Made by a program: the position numbers and the translations under genes. The notes below the pieces were generated by a model that saw nothing but the letters and a program-made list of their open reading frames with translations, did not search any database and was not told where the DNA came from. DNA of 64,000 bases. It comes from JAISFI01 sp031553775. GTDB taxonomy: Bacteria; Bacteroidota; Bacteroidia; Bacteroidales; Azobacteroidaceae. How positions within the stretch are numbered: the stretch's first letter is position 1; each line of letters starts with the position of its first letter. Location: the NCBI GenBank assembly GCA_031553775.1, contig JAVBLA010000016.1, positions 124,001 to 188,000 on the forward strand. The letters run 5' to 3'. This document shows, one piece after another, positions 56,632 to 64,000 of this stretch.

Positions 56632-58869
56632 TCAGTTCTTGAAATCAATGGAAAGTCCGAATTTCATAACCATCGGGCTGACCGGATAGTGCGGGAGTGA
56701 AAAATAGGCTCCGTTACTGATGAAAGAAGAACCTATATTATAGAAACAGACAAAGAATCTTACCTGGTGAAGTTTGCAGTTCAGATAAGCATTGATGAAA
56801 GGATAGTTCCCTATTTTTACACCGTTTTGTATAAAGAACTGTTGTGTGGCGGGTTCGTATCCGGGTGAATAATATTGGGTAAAATAATGCCCGTCGGCTC
56901 CTAATTGTAATCTTAATACTTTGAGTGGGTCTATTTGCAGGAATAAATTGGAATATATACTCAGATCAGGCAATGGGATCACGCTGTTGTCTGCCGATTT
57001 TTGGAAAAGCAATTGATTATTCCAATGCAGGACACCGAGTTTAAAATTCTGATCCCAGCGGGCATTGATAACCTGTATACTTCCTCCGTGTTGCTCCGGC
57101 AGGGCATTTTTATTAAAAAAGATATAGTTGGTTACGTTTTCCACGCCTGCCGACAGTTTTGTCCTGGTGTGCGGAATGTCCAGTTCGCCACCCACATATA
57201 CTCTTTGTGTCTGATTAAAGTCGTTATTGTCCCACCAGAAATACTTCGAATGGTAATGCTTTTCGTAGAAAGAGGGGGTAATGTTTTTCATATATCCGAC
57301 AGCTTTCAGGGAAGCGGTATCCTTGAATACCGGGATACGAGTTTCGATATTTCCGGAAACATCTATATCTCCCAGGTTTTCTCCCAACACCCCAAATTCC
57401 GCATGGGCGTTATACCGGAGTATTTTTCCTGTAGTTTTGGCAATTTCACCTCCTACATAGGTCGATGTTTGTGTTTCTACCCACCCGGTAGGGAACCGTT
57501 CCATCAGCAGGTATTGCCTGTAATCGAAAGCAGCAAAGGCCGTCAGATCAAATTTAGCCCATTTGGCGAAGCCTTCCCGGAGAGAGAGACCCAGTGTATT
57601 TTTAAAATTCCAGGTTCTGGTTGTGTCGCAAGTTGACATATCCAGGTATTTTTTTCCATATATAGAATCCAGTACAACATCGTTGTTGGAAATGAATTTA
57701 TGGTTCTGTACATTCAGGTCTGCAGTATGAATAATACTTCCAATGGTGATAAACTGGTTGATATCCTCTCCGTCTTCGTCGGTCTTTCCTGTAGGGCGTT
57801 CAAATCCGAGGTTATACCGGTGCGTAAAGAAAAAGCGGCTTCCTTTCATCCTGTTCCAGGTTGTAGCATCGGTGGAAGTTGGACTCTGGAACCTGACAGG
57901 AATATCCTGGGTTCTCATGTTCTGGGTTTCTTCGATGGCATCCGGGCTGGTGATGTATCGGTCGTCGGTAATACCTCCATTTTCTGCATTAATAAAATTC
58001 CGGTTGTTATAGAAAAAATGGTAGCGGTATTTGTCGGAAAAATAACTGCTGTAGAATATGAAATCCACATGTTTGACCCCCTGTGCCATATAATGGCCGC
58101 GGGCATAGAGGTAATCGATGTCGAATCCGAAGTTGAGTTTTTTATTCATATTAACGGATATCCCTCCGGAAAGCCTTTCGTTTTGAGTAGCCCCTCCACC
58201 TTCGGATTCGTAATCTAATTTGGAATAAGGAGTCCTTGTGTTGATAAAATTGAAATTATCAGGAGCCCTGTTATAGATACCATACGAATCGGAGAACATA
58301 AAATTAGACAAAGGTTCTCTTTCCGAAAAAACCCGGGAAAGGGCAGGGGCTCCCAGGTTTCCAAGATACGACATGGAGACTCCTAATCCTTCCACATATC
58401 TCCGGTTGGGGAATCCGGTAAGGGTGGTATCCGGATCACCTTTCCTGAATTCACCCAGGTTTTCTGAAATCTTCCAGTAATAGATGGATAAACTATCTTT
58501 GAAAGGAGTGGTATCTACAAATGTAAATTTTTTTCTTTTTTCGTCCCGGATAGAATCTTTTACAGCTTGGATCGAGTCTTTCCTTGCCTGTGCAGGATCG
58601 ATTTTCGGTGCGGCAGGCTTTTGAATGGCAGGAGGATTGTCCGGAACAGAATCAGTCAGCAATACCGGATCAATCTCTAAATCTTTGGTAACGATGTTTG
58701 TTATTTCCTGGGAAACAGCAGAAAAGAAATAAAATAAAATGCAAATTGCAAATATTGAAACTTTCACACAGGAAAACCCTATGAAAGATCGAATGAATGA
58801 AAAAACCGGAAACGGACTGTTCGATTTTGTCCGTTCCGCTTGTTTTAAGCCATTCAATCCATATTTCAT
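56632..58869 (-). CDS. Putative outer-membrane porin of the Bacteroidales type
   Basis: 745 residues. An unusually long N-region precedes the signal core (SIFAICILFYFFSAVSQE, ~38-55); no in-frame Met lies nearer, so 58869 is kept as start. A Pro/Asp-rich linker (~70-115; IDPAQARKDSIQAVKDSIRDEKRKKF) leads to a long series of amphipathic strands (FSDKYRYHFFYNNRNF, FFFTHRYNLGFERPTG, HAEFGVLGENLGDIDVSGNIETRIP) ending in FGLSIDFKN. It matches the family annotated as putative porin in Bacteroidales. Function as a passive or substrate-specific channel is inferred from that family. Confidence 0.8.
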   Translation of the reverse strand: MKYGLNGLKQAERTKSNSPFPVFSFIRSFIGFSCVKVSIFAICILFYFFSAVSQEITNIVTKDLEIDPVLLTDSVPDNPPAIQKPAAPKIDPAQARKDSIQAVKDSIRDEKRKKFTFVDTTPFKDSLSIYYWKISENLGEFRKGDPDTTLTGFPNRRYVEGLGVSMSYLGNLGAPALSRVFSEREPLSNFMFSDSYGIYNRAPDNFNFINTRTPYSKLDYESEGGGATQNERLSGGISVNMNKKLNFGFDIDYLYARGHYMAQGVKHVDFIFYSSYFSDKYRYHFFYNNRNFINAENGGITDDRYITSPDAIEETQNMRTQDIPVRFQSPTSTDATTWNRMKGSRFFFTHRYNLGFERPTGKTDEDGEDINQFITIGSIIHTADLNVQNHKFISNNDVVLDSIYGKKYLDMSTCDTTRTWNFKNTLGLSLREGFAKWAKFDLTAFAAFDYRQYLLMERFPTGWVETQTSTYVGGEIAKTTGKILRYNAHAEFGVLGENLGDIDVSGNIETRIPVFKDTASLKAVGYMKNITPSFYEKHYHSKYFWWDNNDFNQTQRVYVGGELDIPHTRTKLSAGVENVTNYIFFNKNALPEQHGGSIQVINARWDQNFKLGVLHWNNQLLFQKSADNSVIPLPDLSIYSNLFLQIDPLKVLRLQLGADGHYFTQYYSPGYEPATQQFFIQNGVKIGNYPFINAYLNCKLHQVRFFVCFYNIGSSFISNGAYFSLPHYPVSPMVMKFGLSIDFKN

Positions 58870-58880
58870 GCGTAAATAAT

Positions 58881-58928
58881 TGAAAATTGAAAATTGAAAA
58901 TTGAAAATGATGCGTTATTTTCAATTTT
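58881..58928. repeat. ATTGAAA tandem repeat with hairpin
   Basis: Four copies of a 7-base ATTGAAA unit, the last forming a perfect 12-bp hairpin (58897-58908 with 58917-58928) around an 8-base loop, in the gap between the oxidoreductase gamma gene and the porin gene. Same family as the other A-rich intergenic repeats. Confidence 0.7.
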
Positions 58929-58957
58929 CTTATGACATAGAAATATACATAGATATT

Positions 58958-59509
58958 TTAAGCCATTTGTTTTTCCTCGATAATATCCATCCCGGTACGG
59001 ATGGCTTTTTCGTTCATCGGCAACAGGTGATGATGCCTTTCCGGCAAGGATTTTTTTAATCCGAGCATTACACTTTCCAGGGCGACGATGGGAGCAACTT
59101 TCAACATTCCGCCGAGTACAAACATATTGAATGCTTTGCTGTTATCGGTCTCCATCGAAGTTTTCATGGCTTCGACCTGATATATCTGAATATCTTTGCG
59201 GGTAGGAGGTTTGGGAATCCCATAGCTGTCATAAATCAGGATACCTCCAGGTTTCACCGTCTTTTCAAACTTTTCCAGGGAGGGCTGGTTCAGGATGATG
59301 GCAATGTCGTAGGTATTGAGCACGGGAGAACTGATCCGTTCGTCGCTCACGATAACAGTTACATTGGCAGTCCCGCCGCGCTGTTCCGGCCCGTAAGAGG
59401 GAAACCAGCTGACTTCCTTTCCTTCCATCAATCCCGAGTATGCGAGTATCTTTCCCATGGAAAGAACGCCTTGTCCGCCGAATCCGGCTATAATAATTTC
59501 TTTTTTCAT
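58958..59509 (-). CDS. 2-oxoacid:ferredoxin oxidoreductase, gamma subunit
   Basis: 183 residues from the ATG at 59509 (MKKEIIIAGFGGQGVLSMG), four bases after the beta-subunit stop; an ATG at 59533 would overlap the beta gene and add eight residues. Signature of the family: AGFGGQGVLSMGKILAYSGLMEGKEVSWFPSYGPEQRGGTANVTVIVSD. It is the catalytic gamma domain of KOR/VOR-type enzymes. Last gene of the four-gene operon. Confidence 0.93.
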   Translation of the reverse strand: MKKEIIIAGFGGQGVLSMGKILAYSGLMEGKEVSWFPSYGPEQRGGTANVTVIVSDERISSPVLNTYDIAIILNQPSLEKFEKTVKPGGILIYDSYGIPKPPTRKDIQIYQVEAMKTSMETDNSKAFNMFVLGGMLKVAPIVALESVMLGLKKSLPERHHHLLPMNEKAIRTGMDIIEEKQMA

Positions 59510-59513
59510 ACGA

Positions 59514-60275
59514 TTAAACGTTTTTGAGATCACCCAGTGGATACATGGGTAACATATTTTCCACCATCCATTGATTAGATGCTTCGGGTGTCATTTTCCA
59601 TCCGGACGAACAGGTAGATACGAATTCTACAACCGATGTTCCTTTGCCTGCCATGGCATTTTCAAATGCTTTTTGCAACATCTTTTTTGCTTTTTTGATA
59701 GCAGGTGCCGTATGTACAGTCTGGCGGGTAACCAAACAGGTGCCTTCCAATTGCGCCAGCAGGTCGCATATTTTCAACGGATAACCGTTTAGTTGTTCGT
59801 TGCGGCCGAAAGGACAGGTAGATGTTTTCATGTTCAACAGGGTGGTGGGAGCCATTTGCCCCCCGGTCATCCCATAAATCGCGTTGTTGATGAAAACGAT
59901 TACAATGTTTTCCCCCCGGTTACAAGCGTGGATGGTTTCGGCGGTACCAATAGCCGCCAGGTCGCCGTCTCCCTGATAGGTGAACACCATCTTATCAGGG
60001 TTCAGTCTTTTAATCGCGGTCGCTAATGCAGGAGCACGACCGTGTGCCGCTTCCTGCCAGTCTATTTCCAGATAGTTATAGGCAAAAACCGCACATCCCA
60101 CGGGTGCAACTCCGATGGTCTTCTCTTCCAGTCCCATTTCTTCTATCACTTCTGCCACCAGTTTATGTACCACACCGTGGCTGCATCCCGGGCAATAATG
60201 CATAGGAGTATCGTTCATTAACCTGGGCTTTGCGTATACCAGGTTTTCGGGCTTCACTATATCTTTAATATCCAT
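59514..60275 (-). CDS. 2-oxoacid:ferredoxin oxidoreductase, beta (TPP-binding) subunit
   Basis: 253 residues. The first Cys pair region is HYCPGCSHGVVHK, and the thiamine-diphosphate motif is YQGDGDLAAIGTAETIHACNRGENIVIVFINNAIYGMTGGQMAPTT. Oxidatively decarboxylates a 2-oxoacid to an acyl-CoA, handing electrons to ferredoxin. Together with the alpha subunit it resembles 2-oxoglutarate or branched-chain (2-oxoisovalerate) oxidoreductases; motifs do not settle which. A 89-base gap containing an A-rich repeat separates it from alpha. Confidence 0.93.
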   Translation of the reverse strand: MDIKDIVKPENLVYAKPRLMNDTPMHYCPGCSHGVVHKLVAEVIEEMGLEEKTIGVAPVGCAVFAYNYLEIDWQEAAHGRAPALATAIKRLNPDKMVFTYQGDGDLAAIGTAETIHACNRGENIVIVFINNAIYGMTGGQMAPTTLLNMKTSTCPFGRNEQLNGYPLKICDLLAQLEGTCLVTRQTVHTAPAIKKAKKMLQKAFENAMAGKGTSVVEFVSTCSSGWKMTPEASNQWMVENMLPMYPLGDLKNV

Positions 60276-60284
60276 ATTGTTTTT

Positions 60285-60383
60285 AATTAAGAATTAAGAA
60301 CTAAGAGTTAAGAATTGAAAAAGAGAGATACAAACTGTTTTCCGGATTTCGGAAACAACAATTCTTAATTCTTAACCCTTAAC
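60285..60383. repeat. A-rich inverted repeat between the alpha and beta subunit genes
   Basis: AATTAAG-type units (60285-60317) face TTCTTAA-type units (60359-60383) as an imperfect inverted pair, with a CCG/CGG-type hairpin between them. The second arm includes the last codons of the alpha gene (KLRVKN). Unlike the copies between convergent genes, it sits inside an operon. Confidence 0.65.
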
Positions 60384-61456
60384 TTTTCATTCAACGCTTT
60401 CGCCACTTCATCCGGAGTAGGCACAATACCGCCTAGCCGTCCATAGTGTTCTACCGGGATTTTGCATTCAACGGCTAATTTCACATCTTCCACCATCTGC
60501 CCGGCATTAAGTTCCATGGAAAGGATGCCTTTGATGCCTTTGTCTACATACGACCGGAGTACCTTGGAGGGGAAAGGCCACAGGGTAATGGGCCTCAGTA
60601 GTCCTACTTTAATGCCGGCTTCCCGGGCCAGTTCTACGGCTTTCTGGCTAATCCTGGCGGCGGAACCGAAAGCTACGATGATATAATCGACATCGTTACA
60701 CATCATTTCTTCGTAGCGGACTTCATTCTCTTCGATTTCTTTATATTTTTTCTGGAAACGGATGTTGTTTTGCTCCATAACGGAGGAGTCCAGTTCCAGG
60801 GAAGTGATCACATTCCTTTTGCGGGAAGCGGGTTTCCCCAAGGTTGCCCAGGGCTGTTCCTTGCGGATTTCTTCTTCTGTTTTCCGGGGGCGGAATTCGG
60901 GTAACACTACTTTTTCCATCATCTGTCCGATTACACCGTCGGAGAGGATCATAGACGGGTTGTTATATTTGAAAGCCAGATCGAATCCGAGTGCCACATG
61001 GTCGGCCATTTCCTGTACGGAAGCCGGAGCCAGGGTAATAAGCCTGTAATCGCCATGTCCCCCACCTTTGACGGTTTGGAAATAATCGGCCTGGCTGGGC
61101 TGGATGGTTCCCAGTCCGGGACCTCCACGCATCACATTTACGATCAGGGCCGGTAGTTCGGCACCTGCCATATAGGAAATACCTTCCTGTTTCAGGCTGA
61201 TACCGGGGCTGGAAGAGGAGGTCATCACTCTTTTTCCGCAACCCGCGCCACCGTAAACCATATTGATTGCGGCTACTTCACTTTCAGCCTGTAATACGAC
61301 CATTCCGGTAGTCTCCCAGGGCTTTTCATCCATCAGAGTTTCCATAATCTCCGATTGCGGAGTAATGGGATATCCGAAATAACCGTCGGTCCCGTAACGA
61401 ATCGCTGCATGAGCGATTGCTTCGTTACCTTTCATCAGTTTTATATCTTCTGCCAT
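60365..61456 (-). CDS. 2-oxoacid:ferredoxin oxidoreductase, alpha subunit (VorB/KorA type)
   Basis: 363 residues. Pyrimidine-binding domain: KGNEAIAHAAIRYGTDGYFGYPITPQSEIMETL and QAESEVAAINMVYGGAGCGKRVMTSSSSPGISLKQEGISYMAGAELPALIVNVMRGGPGLGTIQPSQADYFQ. The C-terminal domain holds VAFGSAARISQKAVELAREAGIKVGLLRPITLWPFP. It is the partner of the beta subunit in an alpha-beta-gamma-delta complex. Commonly annotated VorB in Bacteroides; 2-oxoglutarate is the other likely substrate. Confidence 0.92.
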   Translation of the reverse strand: MAEDIKLMKGNEAIAHAAIRYGTDGYFGYPITPQSEIMETLMDEKPWETTGMVVLQAESEVAAINMVYGGAGCGKRVMTSSSSPGISLKQEGISYMAGAELPALIVNVMRGGPGLGTIQPSQADYFQTVKGGGHGDYRLITLAPASVQEMADHVALGFDLAFKYNNPSMILSDGVIGQMMEKVVLPEFRPRKTEEEIRKEQPWATLGKPASRKRNVITSLELDSSVMEQNNIRFQKKYKEIEENEVRYEEMMCNDVDYIIVAFGSAARISQKAVELAREAGIKVGLLRPITLWPFPSKVLRSYVDKGIKGILSMELNAGQMVEDVKLAVECKIPVEHYGRLGGIVPTPDEVAKALNEKLRVKN

Positions 61457-61460
61457 AGAT

Positions 61461-61490
61461 TTTTAATTAAGAATTAAGAATTAAGAATGA
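61461..61490. repeat. A-rich AATTAAG repeat between the ferredoxin and alpha genes
   Basis: Three tandem AATTAAG units just upstream of the alpha ATG, the same unit as at 34264 and 60285. A weaker facing arm reaches the ferredoxin stop near 61527, whose tail reads KVKNEN. Confidence 0.6.
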
Positions 61491-61526
61491 AAAATTGTTT
61501 AAAGGGTTGATCATGCCATTGATTTT

Positions 61527-61757
61527 TCAATTCTCATTTTTCACTTTATACACTGTGATACATCCGTCCGGACATACCCACCCGCAACTGGCACAACCGA
61601 TGCAGTCGTCGGGATTTTTCATATAGGCGTAGTTATATCCTTTGCTGTTTACCTCTTTGTTGAGAGCGATCACATGGGTAGGGCAAGCCACCACACAAAG
61701 GTTACATCCTTTGCATCGTTCCGTATTAACTACTATTGCGCCTTTGATTTTTGCCAT
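61527..61757 (-). CDS. 2-oxoacid:ferredoxin oxidoreductase, delta (2x4Fe-4S) subunit
   Basis: 76 residues carrying two complete cluster motifs: C15-x2-C18-x2-C21-x3-C25P and C52-x2-C55-x2-C58-x3-C62P. It is the ferredoxin-like subunit that takes electrons out of the KOR/VOR complex and is encoded first in the operon. A -7 element lies 49 bases upstream. Confidence 0.95.
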   Translation of the reverse strand: MAKIKGAIVVNTERCKGCNLCVVACPTHVIALNKEVNSKGYNYAYMKNPDDCIGCASCGWVCPDGCITVYKVKNEN

Positions 61758-61805
61758 ATATATTCTTCTTGAGTATTAATTTGGAATCTTCCGGTTTTAA
61801 GATTG

Positions 61806-61813
61806 CAAAGATA
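61806..61813 (-). promoter_or_regulatory. Promoter -7 element of the 2-oxoacid oxidoreductase operon
   Basis: The minus strand reads TATCTTTG followed by CAATC, an exact TAnnTTTG match. Confidence 0.7.
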
Positions 61814-61935
61814 GTGCCGTTTGGTTAAAAAACAACCCTTTTTTATGCTAAAATATGCAATGAATATTTTTCTGTTTCAGGTTACCTTTTTCTTTTTTCG
61901 GTATAAAAGAGTAAAACATTAAAAAATATCTGTAA

Positions 61936-62577
61936 ATGATACTTCGTGTAAATGGAAGATGCCGTCATTGTACCTGGGGGCGTCTGGAAATGAAAAAGTC
62001 TTGGGGCTCAAACCGCATTATATATCAGGCTGAAGCATTGAAAAAATCTGCATTGGAAAAATGTGAATTGCAATTGGATAATCATTTCAGGAAGATAGAA
62101 ATTGCTGATTTGAAAGATCAGATCCGTTTGTTTAAGAATGAGATTTCCGAACTGAATATACTGATCGAGAAGTATGAAGAAATGTACCGGAAATACAGAG
62201 AAAAGGACGAGTCGATGCCCGCATTCAATACCGGAAATTTATCTCATGAAAAAATTCTCCACGAACTTTATGAACTGATCAATAAAAAACTGACTGATCT
62301 TTCCGGACAGCAGCTATACCTGCCAAAACTGAAGGATATCGATGCCGGTTTCTTCCGGGAGATGAATGATGTTTACCAGGATCTCATTTCTACAAATTAT
62401 ATAAAATATTGTATTTGCTTTGCTATCGGAATGGAAAACTCACACATAGCCGAATGTTTTTCTGTAGAAATAACTTCTGTTTATATGATCAAATATCGCT
62501 TGAAATTGCAGGCAGGATTAGATAAGACTACTGATTTTGGGTTGTTTTTGAGGAAATGGATCAGAGTAGGAAAGTGA
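61936..62577 (+). CDS. Coiled-coil protein with C-terminal LuxR-like HTH
   Basis: 213 residues (ATG 61936; ATG 61990, MKKSWGSNRIIY, is an alternative). A charged coiled coil spans ~35-95 (CELQLDNHFRKIEIADLKDQIRLFKNEISELNILIEKYEEMYRKYREKDE), then a helical part and at ~155-200 a helix-turn-helix of the GerE/LuxR kind (IKYCICFAIGMENSHIAECFSVEITSVYMIKYRLKLQAG). In Bacteroidota this coil-plus-HTH tail usually follows a sensor or TPR region; here no sensor part is encoded, so it may be a stand-alone or truncated regulator. The Cys/His in the first 13 residues (GRCRHCTWG) may be chance. Function uncertain. Confidence 0.65.
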   Translation: MILRVNGRCRHCTWGRLEMKKSWGSNRIIYQAEALKKSALEKCELQLDNHFRKIEIADLKDQIRLFKNEISELNILIEKYEEMYRKYREKDESMPAFNTGNLSHEKILHELYELINKKLTDLSGQQLYLPKLKDIDAGFFREMNDVYQDLISTNYIKYCICFAIGMENSHIAECFSVEITSVYMIKYRLKLQAGLDKTTDFGLFLRKWIRVGK

Positions 62578-62726
62578 AAAAACAGGGATGGTTTTCATTA
62601 AAATTCATCCCGGCCGACTTAAACCAAAAGCTTTTCTTTATTATATGCATTTCCCGGACTGACAATTATTCCCTGTCTTTTATAACATAAGACGTAAAAA
62701 GGTAATGGAAAAAAGAAAAATAAACT

Positions 62727-62734
62727 TATATTTG
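62727..62734 (+). promoter_or_regulatory. -7 element before the caspase-like gene
   Basis: TATATTTG followed by CCGG, an exact TAnnTTTG match, 31 bases before ATG 62765. It lies inside the longer frame from ATG 62705 and so argues for the internal start. Confidence 0.5.
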
Positions 62735-62764
62735 CCGGGAATGAACTGCTTTTTCGGATTCAAT

Positions 62765-63676
62765 ATGTTTTTCAGGACATACATCTTATCGTTCGTTTTT
62801 CTTTTTGTTTGTTTTTGTCTTCCGGGACAGACAAACAGGGCTTTATTTGTTGCGATAGATCGTTATCCGGAAGAGAGCGGTTGGATGGATATTCATGCCG
62901 TGAATGATTATGAACTTGTTTTACCCATGCTCAAGCAATCCGGATATGAGGAGAAAAATATCAAAGTGTTGCTCAATGAAAAGGCTGTAAAAAAAGCAAT
63001 TGTAAAAGCATTGAAAGATCTTTCCCGGCAGGCCGGTGCGGGAGATTTTATTTATATCCACTTTTCATGCCATGGTCAACAGATGATCGATGATGACGGA
63101 GACGAGCCTGATGGTTTGGACGAAGCTCTGATTCCTTATGATGCCAATCGCCGGTATATCCAGGGAAAGTATGAAGGGGAAAATCATTTGCGGGATGACG
63201 AATTGGATATTTTACTGAAAAATATCAGAGAAAAGGCCGGTTCCTCCGGAAATGTGACGGTGCTGCTGGATGCCTGTCATAGCGGGACGGCTACCCGTCA
63301 TGCCGAAGATGAAGATTATATCCGCGGTACTTCTTATATTTTTGCACCTCCCGGTGAATATTTTACAGAAAGAACCAAGGCTCCGGAAAAGGAACTCGAA
63401 AAAAACAGGAGTCTTGCTCCTTTAACAGTATTCAGTGCCTGTTCGGCCGGGGAAGTAAATTATGAATACAAACCGGACGAACAGCAGAAATATTTCGGAT
63501 TGCTTACATACGCTTTCTGCCGGTTGATGATTCAGGAAAACGCTTCCCTGTCTCATGCCGGTTTTTCCAGTCTTCTGAAGATGGAAATGCAACAACTCGG
63601 AATGAAGCGGAAAAAACAACAAACGCCATTTATTGAAACCACCGACCATGAGAACAGATGCAGAATCGGTAGATAA
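62765..63676 (+). CDS. Secreted caspase-like (C14) peptidase
   Basis: 303 residues from ATG 62765, which gives a clean signal peptide (MFFRTYILSFVFLFVCFCLPG); ATG 62705 would put 20 residues before it. The caspase fold starts RALFVAIDRYPEESGWMDIHAVNDYE. The His-Cys dyad is His103 (FIYIHFSCHGQQ) and Cys171 (VTVLLDACHSGTATR), with the acidic DDDGDEPDGLDEALIPYD loop between. It is likely an active metacaspase-like peptidase outside the cytoplasm. Its last 29 bases overlap the start of an ECF sigma gene, so the two are translationally coupled. Confidence 0.88.
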   Translation: MFFRTYILSFVFLFVCFCLPGQTNRALFVAIDRYPEESGWMDIHAVNDYELVLPMLKQSGYEEKNIKVLLNEKAVKKAIVKALKDLSRQAGAGDFIYIHFSCHGQQMIDDDGDEPDGLDEALIPYDANRRYIQGKYEGENHLRDDELDILLKNIREKAGSSGNVTVLLDACHSGTATRHAEDEDYIRGTSYIFAPPGEYFTERTKAPEKELEKNRSLAPLTVFSACSAGEVNYEYKPDEQQKYFGLLTYAFCRLMIQENASLSHAGFSSLLKMEMQQLGMKRKKQQTPFIETTDHENRCRIGR

Positions 63677-64000
63677 GATAACCGGAATGTTTGAAGCGTA
63701 CCGCAATCCTTTTATTGCATTTTTCTCCAAACAGTTTCCCCTGGAAAAGGCGGAAATAGAAGATATTTATCAGGAAAGCTTTATTGTGTTGTACCAGGAT
63801 ATCAGAAAAGGAAAACTGGATGGTTTGTCTGCATCTCTGAAGACTTACTTGTTCCGTGTAGGGATCAATAAAACCCTCAATTATATCAGGGATACAAAAA
63901 AATATGTAGATCTTTCGGAAATTTCCGATATGGGAGAATCTGAGGAGACCGAGGTAAGGGAAAAGCAGAAAGAGATTGTCCGCCGCCTGGTATTGGAAAT
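63648..64000 (+). CDS. ECF-type sigma factor, N-terminal part (cut by window edge)
   Basis: The frame from ATG 63648 (MRTDAESVDKITGMFEAYRN) stays open to the right edge, about 117 codons. Region 2 is recognisable: ITGMFEAYRNPFIAFFSKQF, then EKAEIEDIYQESFIVLYQDI and SLKTYLFRVGINKTLNYIRDTKK. An ATG at 63687, after the caspase stop, is a less likely alternative. Coupling to a caspase-like peptidase suggests a common response module; region 4 lies outside the window. Confidence 0.8.
   Translation, partial: MRTDAESVDKITGMFEAYRNPFIAFFSKQFPLEKAEIEDIYQESFIVLYQDIRKGKLDGLSASLKTYLFRVGINKTLNYIRDTKKYVDLSEISDMGESEETEVREKQKEIVRRLVLE

Noticed and set aside
58881..61490. CRISPR-like tandem repeats
   Set aside because: The repeat units are only about 7 bases, contiguous and without unique spacers of constant length.

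Overview
This window is chromosome from an anaerobic member of the Bacteroidales. The evidence is the Bacteroidota form of the -7 promoter element (TAnnTTTG), seen upstream of many genes, the SusC/SusD and FecR/ECF-sigma pairs, type IX secretion (T9SS) C-terminal signals, a GT3-type glycogen synthase, a Bacteroidales porin-family protein, and fusion or tail variants typical of the phylum (an alanine/glutamate-rich L17 tail, a NagB/PIG-L fusion). Odoribacteraceae or a relative would fit the electron-transfer-flavoprotein/acyl-CoA dehydrogenase and 2-oxoacid:ferredoxin oxidoreductase genes. That family-level placement is inference only.

Layout. 1-6578: end of the spc operon and the alpha operon (rpsE', rpmD, rplO, secY, map, infA, rpmJ, rpsM, rpsK, rpsD, rpoA, rplQ), closed by a strong terminator, with a structured leader before rpsD. 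6944-8274: eno with its own promoter and terminator. 8276-21456: a polysaccharide-utilisation-type locus with a divergent ECF sigma gene, a FecR anti-sigma gene, SusC, SusD, a GLUG-repeat surface protein and a very large GH85 endo-beta-N-acetylglucosaminidase with a T9SS sorting domain. This looks like an N-glycan foraging system. 21471-23771: envelope genes (HdeD/DUF308, a BamA-like barrel, DoxX). 23919-32738 (minus): lysS - gpsA - two DUF3857/transglutaminase-like proteins - pgi - HAD phosphatase, divergent from a tRNA-Val(GAC). 33114-38670: MFS transporter, then glycogen phosphorylase and glycogen synthase. 38810-40652: small conserved protein, PlsC-like acyltransferase and nitrilase-family amidase.

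40741-45637 (minus): RNase P RNA placed directly after an acyl-CoA dehydrogenase gene, a YcxB-like protein, etfA and etfB, and upstream of etfB an unannotated rod-shaped RNA that I interpret as 6S RNA. 45721-51337: a small helical protein, a Dna2-like nuclease-helicase and a TPR protein. 51443-55592: an M13 metallopeptidase lipoprotein and a NagB-like/PIG-L fusion whose NagB catalytic residues are lost, followed by a nested RNA structure ending in a terminator. 55769-58869: a solute-binding-like protein and a putative porin. 58958-61757 (minus): a four-subunit 2-oxoacid:ferredoxin oxidoreductase. 61936-64000: a coiled-coil HTH regulator, a secreted caspase-like peptidase and the start of an overlapping ECF sigma gene.

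The signals that a protein-coding annotation would miss are the putative 6S RNA at 45473-45637, whose long duplex carries a near-copy of the phylum's promoter element; the rpsD leader; the RNA structure at 55505-55592; and a family of A-rich intergenic repeats that form perfect inverted arms and run into the 3' ends of genes, encoding similar Lys-rich tails.
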